From assembly GCF_000003815.2 (NCBI RefSeq), contig NC_049993.1, forward strand, positions 16,016,897 through 16,080,896: DNA of 64,000 nucleotides, read 5' to 3'. Both the position numbers and the translations under genes were made by a program. This document shows positions 11,546 to 24,400 of the stretch, piece by piece. The notes under the pieces were generated by a model. That model was not told the DNA's origin. It worked only from the letters and a program-made list of their open reading frames with translations, and did no database searches. This DNA comes from Branchiostoma floridae (taxonomy: Eukaryota > Chordata > Leptocardii > Amphioxiformes > Branchiostomatidae). Position 1 is the stretch's first letter; every line of letters begins with the position of its first letter.

Positions 11546-12477
11546 GGTACGGTAGGCAAGAGAGGCTGATTTATAAAGTTAAAAATAGGCAAGATCTTCC
11601 AACGGCTTTGAAATACCTAAATGGCAAGTAACATAAGGGCACATTAAGTTAAATTTCTTTGTTACTGGTTTTTGAAGGGAAAAAAATGGAGCAGGCAAGC
11701 AAATGAACATTAAAAAGGGATCTTGTGATAGACTAAAATGCTACCACAAAAACTGCAAAATGATACTGTAACATTTGTAGATTATCATGGATTCGGCAAG
11801 CAGTGGATCATAGGTTTCAGAAAAAGCATGATGCCCGTCTCTGTTAAGGGGTTGTGAAGGCCTGATGTAAACGATTTTTTTATTCCTGTTGCAAAATATA
11901 TATATACATGTATATGTATAGTTACCGTTCAACTTTGATACAGAAAAACTTGTATCAACACAGATGAACTTTCAAGTGAACATCAGGATTGGCTGACTTT
12001 ACAAATTTGTAAATTTCAACTTCAAATGCATAAATAGATCCAAAAGCTGTTTCAACTAACTGAAAAAGCATGAACTTTCAACTGTTGTTGCCAAAAATTT
12101 GACTATTCTGGGGTTAATTTATCTCTAGGATGGTACACTATTCTTTCAAATTGGAATAACTGAGCCTGCTGTCAAATCCAAGAACCAGAGAACTACCGAG
12201 GGTTCTATCAAGGGACCTTTACAACAAAAGAGACCATTATGTACCTGAGAGAAGTCTGGAATCACATATTTTAGCATTCCAATTCAACAATTTATGTTAA
12301 CTAAACAGTCTACGAAGGACTAATATAATTGATAACGTTCAAATGATCTGTGTCGAGGATTAAGAAGCTAGGCACTGACATTCCTGAACACTAGATCCAC
12401 AACAAAAGTTAACTTTTACTGACATATTTTAGCCATATATCAGCCATCCTGATAAAATCTTCTTCAGAGCTTCTAAT

Positions 12478-12868
12478 ACCCCCCTCGACATTAGGCGAAA
12501 ATCGATCGGACGAGTCTGCCAGCTCTAAATTACAAGGAGGTATGACCCTGACGGGCAGGGGGGGAACTCTGCNNNNNNNNNNNNNNNNNNNNNNNNNNNN
12601 NNNNNNNNNNNNNNNNNNNNNNNNNNNNNNNNNNNNNNNNNNNNNNNNNNNNNNNNNNNNNNNNNNNNNNNNNNNNNNNNNNNNNNNNNNNNNNNNNNNN
12701 NNNNNNNNNNNNNNNNNNNNNNNNNNNNNNNNNNNNNNNNNNNNNNNNNNNNNNNNNNNNNNNNNNNNNNNNNNNNNNNNNNNNNNNNNNNNNNNNNNNN
12801 NNNNNNNNNNNNAGAGCTCGCAGACTCGTCGTCCGATCGATTTTCGCCCTAATGTGAGGGGGGTTTAA
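12478..12868. repeat. Foldback MITE arms (CCCCTCACATTAGGCGAAAA family) around a gap
   Basis: The left arm (12478-12530) reads ACCCCCCTCGACATTAGGCG, then AAAATCGATCGGACGAGTCT. The right arm (12813-12868) is its inverse and ends AATGTGAGGGGGGTTT. Between them is unique sequence and the gap. A compact, complete relative is at 60689-60800 and a divergent left end at 57452-57500. Confidence 0.75.
12573..12812. other. Assembly gap (240 N)
   Basis: A run of N with a size other than 100, so the length may be an estimate from read pairs. It sits inside a foldback element, which probably explains the assembly break. Confidence 0.99.
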
Positions 12869-13013
12869 CTAGGGTGATGCTTCTTGTGGCTATACGTAGT
12901 CACCTACATCAGCTACATAACATTACATGTCTAGCAGTGAGAAGCAGTACTCCAGTTGGAAGCTCTGAGGAAGATGTCAGCAGCAGCAGATGAGACGTTG
13001 CTGGTTGTGTAAG

Positions 13014-13064
13014 CAAGGAGCTTTTATCAAAAAGCTAAAAGATAAATTTAAAGCTCCTTGGTGT
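13014..13064. repeat. Hairpin element (CAAGGAGCTTTTATCAA family)
   Basis: CAAGGAGCTTTTATCAA is followed about 20 bases later by AAAGCTCCTTGG. The same hairpin, better preserved, is at 56131-56185. It is a small multi-copy foldback sequence. Confidence 0.55.
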
Positions 13065-14117
13065 AAGGCTTAAGTTAGACATCACATTTCCAAACCAGGG
13101 CCCAGCCAGGCTGTTTGTGGAAACAAAAAATAGATTGTATACGTAAAAATATAAACAAATAATGCTCATGACTTTTCTCTTTACGTCTTTTATAGTTTGG
13201 TGTCTTTTATATAATACTTTTTCGGTCCTGAAAGCTGACGGGCCCCAGTTTGAAAAATGTTATTCAAATTTTAGGAAAGTGAAAAGTTGGTTCAGACTAG
13301 AAAATTTTTCAGGTACAAGAAATTTTAGTAAACTTGTTAAACCCTGGTCTGTCAGACTAAAGAGGTTATATAGCCTTCTTGGTCAGCCGTAGGCCTAAAA
13401 AAAATCTCCTGCAATATCCTATGATGCTACATGTTATAAGATCTGTACTCTGAGGTTGGGATGATCAGCACTGTGTCCTGAAGAAGTAAAACTGGGGGAT
13501 CTCCTGGTGAAGGGGTCTGTGAGGCTGATGAAGGTGTAGCACAGGCTGCATAACACACTGCAGCGGGAAGAAAAACAGGCAGACATGTACGTGAAAAACA
13601 TCACAATGCAGGTAAGTAAATCTGCCAAAAAGCAGTTACTCAAGCAACTGGAATGATTTTGAAAACGGTCAGACATTTCAGATAGTATCCACTGTCTTTT
13701 GTCAGTGACACTGAAGTGATCTGGAAGAAATTCGTCTTTTCTACCCTAACTATATGAATGAAGACAACTTTAGATGTCCAATAGGAGACATTGTAAGACA
13801 AAGGCATTGCAAGCTGAGGAAATTGGGACTCCAAAGTTTGCCAGCAAAATATGAAGAAAAGGGGAGAAACTCGAATGCCCAACAAATTTATTGAATAAAA
13901 ACATGTCAAAAAACAGCCAGAGCCAAATCACTGCTTGGAGATTATAATGCAGTTACTTACAGTCGAGTTACTTGACACAAGGGTTAAGTTTATTAATAAG
14001 TTTATTGCAAATTCTTGCCTGAGGGCTACTTGCAAGTGACAAAACATGACAGACAAATAATGGTAGACACTAAAATAGTATAGTAAGTGACTACTCTAGT
14101 CTAACTTAAAGATGTAA

Positions 14118-14330
14118 CTTATTGCGTTTGGCTTCTTTTTCTGAGACAGACAAAAGACAAAAGATCCCACTTTTTCTGTAATGTGTGGGTTTTGCGAATT
14201 TAAAGGAGAGTAGTTTTCTTTTTGTCTGTACATGTAGAGATATTAGGATAGAATTTGGTGGCCAATCTGAGCTCTGACTTTTCTCTCTTGATCATAGAAG
14301 GGGCAGTTTGAAATCAAATGTGTTTCGTTG
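14118..14330. repeat. Dispersed repeat, copy 2
   Basis: Same ordered blocks as 9360-9535, with an extra segment (TCTGTACATGTAGAGATATT) inserted in the middle. Confidence 0.65.
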
Positions 14331-15361
14331 AGAATCTTGACTATAGTGACCCGGCATTGTCCACCCAGACTAGATTCAATCCTGAGTGGTATTCTTGGGG
14401 AGTTTTGACTGCACACCCAGCCTAGCCTGTCTGAATCTGAATATCTAAACCAGCCAAATGTACAGAGAAGAGGAAGGATAGGAACCACTATCCTGCCACA
14501 ACGCCATCCTACATCAAGGCTTTGGCATTGCATGGTCAAAAAGGTACTAAAACTTTAATTTGTACTGGATGTTACACTGTTGCAATAAAACACTTTTCCC
14601 CACATTTTGGGACGCAAATTTGAAATAAAACAATGAAAATATGCCGTTATGATACGCACCAATCTACGTGGCAAGTTCTATATATATATATAATAGCACA
14701 GTCTAGGTTTGAGGTTTCTGATCAAAATATGGAGTATGCCCCATGACACAGTGGAATGTGACTGTCTACCACAGAATTCCAAACAATAGGCTTAGTCAAG
14801 CAAGTTAAACTAATAAGACATACTTAATAGTTAGAGACACTGGCCATTTGTTAACTAGAAAAACACATTCAAGTCACTAACCACCACCAGCCCAAAAGTT
14901 AGCTTTGTAATGATTTTGGTATCATAATGGTTTAAATCATAACAACGGCAAGATTATGATATACAAAGTCTAATTCTTCAATGAAATAAAGAAATTGTAC
15001 AAAGTTAACCAATTCTTGCGAATTTCCAGCAGAAATACTACTTGTTTCAGGCAAGCTTTAGAAGTTGTATTGCAATTGTGTATATTAAGCTCTACGATGC
15101 TGCAAACAAATTTTTTACAAGCAGTTAGTAATTTAAGTATCACCAAGGATGAAGAGGATATTTGATAAGTCAATTATGAGTTACGAAATATAAAATGTGG
15201 AGGAGTTCCCAAACGATTGAGATATGTTCACAACTTGCACCATCCAAATCTTATCTCTGCAATGTTTTATGCTGCGTTTTCCTTGATAAAAACCTAAAAA
15301 CCTTGCAAAAAGTTGTTTTATTGTAGCGTAGAGGCTTAAGATTGAAAAGCTGCCATGTTAT

Positions 15362-15369
15362 GTTTATTA
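15362..15369 (-). promoter_or_regulatory. Putative polyadenylation signal of SLC35D
   Basis: On the minus strand TAATAAAC lies about 35 bases after the stop codon of the transporter. It is the first AATAAA after the stop and gives a very short 3' UTR. Confidence 0.55.
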
Positions 15370-15401
15370 GTCACCTCGTCTACGGTGCAGCAAAGAAGCA
15401 A

Positions 15402-18400
15402 CTATCCTCCGCGAGCTGATTTCTGCATCTCAGTTATGGTGATGTAGGAATAAGTAATACCAGATAATGCACTGCAACAAAAACAAACAAAAGAGACACA
15501 AATTGTGAAGGTGCGGAGTGTTAAGTGAAGAGCGGGTTACATGCAGGTCAATTTAATGTTGTTTTTGTGGGATAATACTTGTAATGTGCACTTGACCGAG
15601 TTGGGAAAAATTTATTGTCCTTTATTTAGAATTAAGAAGGAAGTCCAAGCTGATTAAAAGAGATGTGAAGCATTCCATCTACTTATGGCAAAATGGCATG
15701 TGCATTGGCCACTTATAATGTATGTTCTAGGCAATTAGATTCACCACTTAATTTTTTCTGACTTTAAAAATGATAATAAAAGTATACCACTCAGGATATG
15801 AATCAACCTTAAATGCTCATATTTTGGTACCAACTGTTGAGCGTTTGGACAGCGTTTTTGGTGTTGGAATGCTTTGAACAATCTCTTGAACCCATTCCTT
15901 AATTCGCTCATGTGTCCTCGTCCAAAATTTGGACAATTCCAGACGTTAACGTGGTCAAGGTTCCCAGACATGACAGCAGAGAAGCGACAGTATATAGTGT
16001 ATAATGAATCAGCTAGAAGCAACAGTATATAGTGTATAATGAACACCAAGCGAACTACTTTCCGGATGGTACCCAGGCTAACGTTTTGATACTTGTAAGC
16101 GCTACCAAAGAAGTAGTTAATCCTAACTGCACCTATTATTATCTCAGACAGGACTATTGATTGGTTGGATATGTAAGATGTTTTTCAGAGCATCACAGCT
16201 GGTAGGGGAATTGCTAATGGAAGGATAAGAGGCACCAGTTTGTATTTGAAGGACATGAAGTGCTTCGTGCAGGAAAGGAAAGTTGGCATTAATTGGGGCT
16301 TTGGCGCTGTTACTGCAGGCCATGTTGATTTGATTACTGTAAATGCAGAAATGTTTGCGGTGGTTTTATGTTCGCGGTTTTCGCAGTGGCCACTTCACCG
16401 CAAACTTAAAACCACCGCAAACATTTTTTCCATGGCAGTAAGAGACTACAGTGCATGGTGCTACCACGAACATATGGTGCTACCACCGTGAAAAGTCACT
16501 TTCCTGCTACCGCGAAATTAAATCCCTGCGAACGAAAATGCATCTACAGTATATTGTACAGTACCAGGAGAGTGCAGTTAATATGTCTTTGGGCTTTAAC
16601 ATGTAATTTGTAGAAGATAGTAGTAGTAGTTGTAGTAGCAGCTAACAGTTATAGTAGTATGGTTACCGTAGCAGTAGTGGCAGCTGCATGCTTTGTACAA
16701 TTTACAGTATGGTGGAAAACTTTTTTGGAGGAAATAGCAGAAAATTAACGTGCAAGCAGAAATCATCCATATAATCAAAGCAACATGGCCTAAAACAGAA
16801 AAAAACGTCAATAGCAATGTGGGTGCACTTTGCTCACCTGATGTTGAGTCCTACAAAATTGGACCAGCTGAAAATGTAGTCACCACCAAACACCATTCCT
16901 AGATATGTTATCAAAATGTTCTGGGAAAAAAGAAAACAGAAACAACACCTTACAAACTGGCACTTGTCAAACATAAGAAAAATTCATTGTCATAAATGTT
17001 GCCAAGATGTAAGCACAAATATTGGACACTGAACCGGATTGATTCGTAAGGGGAGTAAAGGAAGCCATCTACATACATTAAAGGGCACACCAGCCGATAT
17101 TCAACAGAGACGGTGGCCGACATCGCCTACCAGGCAATAACGATTACTCAAGTTTTCTAACGTCACTAGTAATTCAACATATCTCCTGAAGAAGGTTGAC
17201 GGATGCGAGACCAAAAATTTTAGGTAAGCAATCCCTTGTGTAGATCGAAAGTAACAAATTCCAAAATAGACTATTTTAACAACACATGTGAACTTTCCTA
17301 TTAGGATGTAAGTTTGTTGACCCATACCTTAATTGTGCCAACTATTGTTGTTGTTAACGCAGAGTTGTGGCCTGTACACAGGATAGTGGAGTACATCAGA
17401 ATGAACCTGAAATAACAAAAAGCAAAAACATTTTTTGTTGGAAACTTTGTTTATCCATGTGAACCTTAAATCACCAGAAGGGCATTTTCATGGAGGTCAT
17501 TTAGATTGTTTGACCTCTAGTTAAAATTAAAAACCTTGCCAAGCTCTGGCATACAGTAGACACATACTGGAACACTTTTCTATTGTGATTTCCAATATAT
17601 GACTGAAGGTGCTTTCCAATATATGACTGAAGGATACACAAAACCCAATGGAATCACAGCTATCTGTGACCAATTGCTCCACCCACAGAAACACAGGGAC
17701 CTGTCAGCCTGCTGTATGCTAAATACAGTATGTTCTTCTTCTAGGAGTGATTTGAGTACTAGGAAACACATTACAAACACATTGGAGTCACAGTCTCTAA
17801 TGCTAGTTCACCTTTATCCGAGGCTAACCTATATCCGTTGTTTGTAATATAATGAATTTAGGGATATGAAGTTGACCAAAGGTGGTCTCAAATCAGAACA
17901 TTTTGAAAATATTGCAAATTTGAAACCACAGTCAGCAGACTTAATACTCCTAAATGTGCTGTTTTTAAAGACAACGGATAAAGGTCACCCCGCGGATAAA
18001 GGTGAACTAGCTTTACATGTAATTGGCAACTTTTCCTCCAAAGCAAACACTAGGAACCCTCTCTCTAGGAAATATAGGGAGGATATAGGGAGGATATATC
18101 CTCTTCTGATGAGTGTGCATCTCCTGTGTTTCCCCTGAGTTTTGACTGTTGAACAGTGCTTTGGAAAATTAAATCAAATCTGACACTGCAACTTTATTTA
18201 CCCCATGAAGCAGGACATGAAGAACTGTAGGACGAACAGCGGCTCACTCCAACCTGGAAACGCTAGCACCTGCAAAATACACAGAAAACTCATAAGAATG
18301 TTGTTATTAAGTTTGTGTATTAGGTACAAAAATGCAAACTAAGTGTTTATCTTTATCAACTTTCTTGCATCTAGCTGGTTGGACCTGTTAGAGTTTTTTG

Positions 18401-21400
18401 TCTTTCTTCAATGTAACACTTTCCCTGTGAAAGTTGTGGTGTATACAGTACCACAATATGAGTTACAAGACATACAGCAGGGTAATCTCCAGAAGATGTC
18501 ATTCTGTCCCAGGAAAAAAAAAAAATTTGCGAAAAAGTTATGAAAAAGTTCACCCCATCTGTCCCAAAAATTTCAACTTCAAAACATGAAATTGATAAGC
18601 ATAAAATGACAAATCTGACAAGAAAAATAACACGGGCTCTCAAACAATAAGTAGGATAGAAAAAAATCAAAGCTTATGATTACTAACTAAAGGGACATGT
18701 ATACAGCATTGGTTCTATTTCATTACATCTGAAAATAATAAGAAGAGACCCAACAGAGATCCTAGCCTGTGTTTACATAATCTCTTGCTGGCTGGGGTTT
18801 ATGGCAACTGTAAGACCAGCCGCTATAGGAGCACAATTTTAGTCAGGCTAACAGAGATCCAAGACAACTAGCTACATCTGCTTGGTCTCACCTTCTCAAA
18901 ATCTCCAGTGCTGACACAGATGGCCATTGTTGGAAACAGCATGAAGAGGGCATTATAGAAAAGTAGTCCGTATTTTCCCAGCTCCTGTAAAAACCATGGA
19001 AAACACAAAATCGTTCACTTCGTAACTTAATATTAATGAACAATGAACTAAAATATGTTTGGTTACACCAGCCAACCAAGACTTACTACTAGAGAGTTAC
19101 TTTCATGTTTCTTGTTTGATGTCGAGTACAAGAAATTCTTCACCAGGGTGGTCAGATTAAAAGATAGAATGAGGTCCTGGGATCACAACCTGAATGGCAT
19201 TCACCTGGTCCGTGTGTCCATATTAGGGGTGGACAAAACCGGTTTTTCTTATTGTACTGGTCCGGAAAAAACGGACCTGAAAAAATTAGGTGGACCGGAT
19301 GTTGGACCTATTAGAAAATAAACGGATTATATGATCAAGTATTCACACGTTTTGGGGCTTACCGGTCGACGAAAATAACGAGAGTTAAGCAGGTAGAGTT
19401 TATAGTCATTTCTACCAAGTTTTCCAGTCAATCGTACAGAGGCAGTTTAGTCTTGTTGGGTTTTAGAACACCAGTGGGAGTCAAATACTCCACAAAACAT
19501 ACTATTTGTGGCGAAATGGACCATTGTTTTTAGTATCGTCCATTCACAAGTTCTCACATACCGAATCAGGTCCAGGTTCAGGTCCGGACCTGGACCTGAT
19601 CCTCTGGACCTGAACCGGACCTGGACCTGAATTTTCTGTACCGGTACCCAGCCCTAGTCCACGTTACATGACGCTAGTAAGTAGAAGTAACGTTATATAA
19701 TATTGATTTGCTAATAGCATTGAAGCCCTGAGGAAGACAGCTGAGGAGTTACGAAATTGCAGACCAGGTAAATACCTTTTAGGATGAGTGTACTTCAAGG
19801 ACCCCATTTTCCTATTACAAAAGATCAAGTATCCTTAGTGCATCAAAGCCCATCAGCTAGCAACAAAAGGGGACAGTGGTGGGGTTAGGGGCATATTGGC
19901 ACTTATGGACCACCTTGAGTTATGGGAGGGGCACATTAACCTTTTTAACCTGTTAATGTTGTTCTCGTTTCTTAATTTTCAAGGAGAAAATCCCACTACA
20001 TTCCTCTATATTTAGGAAGAAGTACATGTAACTAACAGGGATTTGGAACCCCACCACCTTTACATACAACTGTCTACCACCTTGCAGTTTTTTTGACAAA
20101 CCTCTTGCACATTTTCCTGGTCCTGATCCTTTAGCACAAAAAAGAGCACAAAAAGCAACCATTGAGAACAACAGAACCAGAAATGCTCAGGCTAAGACAT
20201 ACAGTACTTGATAGTGCTACTATTCACTCACGTACTCACTCACGTACTCACTCACTCACTCACTCACTCACTCACTCACTCACTCACTCACTCACTCACT
20301 CACTCACTCACTCAGTAAAACTTGCATTGTTATTACATTATGAATACATAGTTAGGTACATCATCTTGATGTGTAGCAGGCTACAAGACTTCCAATGGTA
20401 TAAAGATAACCCTTAGTTGTTTTTTTTAACTACTGCTTTTTCAATGGATAGAAAGCACAAAGGCTTGAATAAGACCTTGGAGTCCAGCTTTTTCTTGACA
20501 TACACGCCGTTCAGGGCAGTGAAGAGATCGTTGAGAAGTATGAAGACGTAACCCCTGAGGTCAAAGGCAAGGTCGTTTCTGGGAAAAAGAACAAAGGGAT
20601 CAGATTACACTTACTAAAATGTATAATTATTATAGCTGTTTCAATTTTCAACCAGTTAAGTATAGACTAGATTCGAAGAACAGAAAGTAAGACTTTATAC
20701 AACTCAATTCTTTTATGTGTCAGGGTCTAAGAAGTAAAACAATTGCATTGATTGTTGACAATAAGTCTTAAGCCAAGAGTTACATATATGAACACTATGT
20801 AATTATCGCAAGTTGGAGAACAAAGACCTTACACTAATTATTAGGACAATACTTGTTTTTGCGGCAATGATTTTCAAATTTTCCATTTTCTGATGTAAAT
20901 GAAATAATCTGTTGAGGTCAAACTATATTTTTGACAAGTTCACTTACAAGGCAGCTATAATGGCTCCTATTACCATCAGTATTACTATTGCCTGCACTCT
21001 CCTGGAAGCAAGGTGCCTGGAAATGGTAGGAAAAGGAACATTATAAAAAGAAGAAGGTGGCCTATATACATGTTTGATAGTAATCTTTATGAGATAGAAG
21101 GATATCTCCAAAATAAGAGGCTTCTTGTCTTGTTTCTTGATGGGTTCATAACATACCTCTCCCCTTACATATGAGGATTATCAAGGTCAATCTTTAGTGG
21201 GTTTAAAACAATCAAATATAATGAAATGAAATACAGTAACTCACCCTAGAACCACATACTCCAGAATCATGGTGAAGAGGATGGAGAATCTACGCAGGAC
21301 TGTGAACATGGGCAGGCTGGGTGGGATGAAGAAAGCACAGAATCACATAACATCAAACTCAGTGATTACAACACTTACACTATACTAATTCTATCTACAT

Positions 21401-24400
21401 TATATCTACACATATACCACATATCAAATTGTTGCCATGTATTCCAATATCATGTCTATAGAGTGACACTTGTAATCAATATTTCTGGCTGGCAAATGAA
21501 GAACAAAAGCATACAATTATATACATTACCTATTAGTTAATTAAACGAAATGCTATACCTAACAAAAAGTAGGCTACTAATGTTCTAATATACATGACAC
21601 ATTACACCATTCACTGAGGTATAGCGACTCCCCCTATCATCTGCCAGTTGATGTACAAGTTACATTAACTTTGTACAAAGAAATGCACACAATTGATGTC
21701 AAACAACAATGAAAAATAGCTTACTTTAATCTCTTTGTGCTTCCCAGCCCAAATATTAAGTTGCCGATGTATATAAGAGGCAGTGGAAAGGCCTGAAAAG
21801 TAAGGTACAAAATATAAAAAATGTGAACAAATTTCAGACTGATGTAAAAGTCCTTTCGAAGAGTGTTTTTAATTAGGTCACCGGAACTGAAAGGACTTTT
21901 CTAACAAATCAGTTTGCCTTTTTGCTTAAAAGTGCCACTAACATGTAATCTTCAGACAACTCACCATACAAACAATGATTCACACCAAAATAAATCTCAC
22001 ACTACATCAAATAGAAAATATGCAGACACCCTTCAGGTGACCTATTAAAAGTATTATGTCCTGTTTGTAATGAGTAACTGGGGTTTAACAGTCTGTTAAC
22101 AATAATGGGCATCTCCTACAAAATTCTCCATAAGAGAGGAATAACTAGACAACATACAGTATCTAAAATGGTCAGGACTTTTAAGATCACACCAAGTTAA
22201 CTTGTTGGCTCTCTGATTTAGATGATACTAACTTACTAAGCATTAGAAGATCAACATGATAACAAGACTTGGTATATCCTGGTGCACGAAATCTTAGTCA
22301 CTAAATGTCAGAGAATCACAGTTGTAGTGAATGGTTGTGGCCTACATGTAATAGAAAATCTGGAAAACTGTTAAGATGGACCTCTTCATACTGTACTTAC
22401 TTTTCTAGGAATGTCCCTGTTCCAGTCAGGGAACTTGACAATACTGAGTTTCTTGGCACTGTACATGACAAAAATAGTGGCCACCATCTGAAAAAAAAAC
22501 ATGTTTAAAACATGAAAATGTCCCGGAAGTCTATACAAACAATGTGATCATTATTTCCATAAATAGTTTCATTAGTACTTGTGAATAAATAGAATCCAGG
22601 AAGATTTGTATAATGTATTTTTTTTACTAATTGTAATCCACAATCCACAAGAAAGAATAAAATAAGGCTTTGTCTTATATCTTTGTTCTTAGAAAGAATA
22701 CCGAAACTAATGATTAGCCTACTCCATTGTAACACTATATCAAAGAATTGTATCAATATTATGTTAACTAGGATGCTACTATTAAAGCTGTATTCTATAC
22801 CTCTATATTCTATGCCTCTATTTTGTACTTTGTGTAATACTTGCTAAATACATTGTACCGTGTACTGTACAGTTGTATTGCAACAAACTTCTCCCTATGA
22901 TGTCCTTGGCTGAACTGTATTTATTTGTATTTCAACATGATATGATTCATCACTTTGAACTTCACATGTGCACTCCGTACAAATGCTTGTAGGTCACGGC
23001 AGAGGACATCTCTGTCATAAAAATGGTGTCCCCCTTCCACCATGTAAGTCCCCCCATGTTTGGATTAGCCGGGACCTTTTAACTTGATCCAAGAGATCAC
23101 AACCTCCTGCTACACCAGAATGTGAACTAGACTATTGTTTACATGCCAAAAATGGAACTGACAGCTCTTGCACTTGATGAGTTGATCACGACTCTGGTTG
23201 AGAGAAGCTATTGGTACAGGGGTGCCTAAGCATTTGCACGAACCCTATGAAATTCGTACGAATATTGTGTGATACACACGAATCACTATGCGAAAACGCA
23301 TGAATATTATGAAATTCGTACGAATCACTATGCAAAAACGCACGAATATTATGAAATTCGCACGAATCACTATGTGATTCACACAAACCTTATGAGATTT
23401 GCACGATCCTTATGCGAAATTGCGAGAAATTGCGCAACCACTGCCGGGGTCACGTGACAGACGGAGCGGGATTTTCAAGATGGCGGCTTCGATCGGCATC
23501 GACGGAAAATACGATGTAACACGCCGAAATGAAGCAAAACAGTAGCTCACAGGCTATCAAATACATCTTAGCGACGGTAAATGTCCATTCCATGCCTTGA
23601 AATATGAATATCACGGGTAAAAATGCTCAAAATCATGCCTCCTCCCGGCTGCCGTTTTTGCATAAGGATCGTGCAAATCTCATAAGGTTCGTGTGAATCA
23701 CATAGTGATTCGTGCGAATTTCATAATATTCGTGCGTTTTTGCATAGTGATTCGTGCGAATTTCATAATATTCGTGCGTTTTCGCATAGTGATTCGTGTG
23801 CATCACATAATATTCGTACGAATTTCGTAGGGTTCGTGCAAATGCTTAGGCACCCCTGACTATAAACCTTGTATGTTTTCTCCCTATGAAGTTTCAGTCA
23901 TGATTTTGTTAATTCAAATGTATAGACTGTATTCTTAATGCTCTTAAGCCATAAAATTGATGTCATCTTTAGAATTCTTCTAAAGCTTTAAGCTCCTTAA
24001 TTCGTATGATAATCTTACCTGCCCAAGCCCCAAGAACTGGAAACTTGGAAATCTGCAATAAAAAAGCAACCAAAATTTGACACCCGTCTAATCATCACTA
24101 GACAATGGGACACAGCTGTTAAAAGGTGCTCATCACAATAACATCTACAATGCATACATGTATATTTACATTGTACAACAGTCACAACTTTATGATTAAT
24201 GCAATGTAAATTAAATGAAGTAAAATTTGGAATCATAAGAGGTCAACAGAGTCAGAAACACTTTTCATACAAAGATTCAGAGCAAACAGTGCAACCTTTT
24301 CTAGTAGTATTTAATCAAACTCTACAAATGGATAAGAGAACTTAAGCTATGGAACCAGGACCGTGACCCATTTAACATACTTAACAGAAAGTATGCCACA

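Larger units (their letters stand above)
11546..15361. other. Non-genic stretch left of SLC35D
   Basis: No gene recognised. It contains an assembly gap flanked by the arms of a MITE (12478-12868), a short hairpin element (13014-13064), an inverse copy of the TCCAGTTGCTT repeat near 13630-13690, and copy 2 of a dispersed repeat (14118-14330). The right edge is the 3' flank of the minus-strand transporter gene. Confidence 0.45.
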
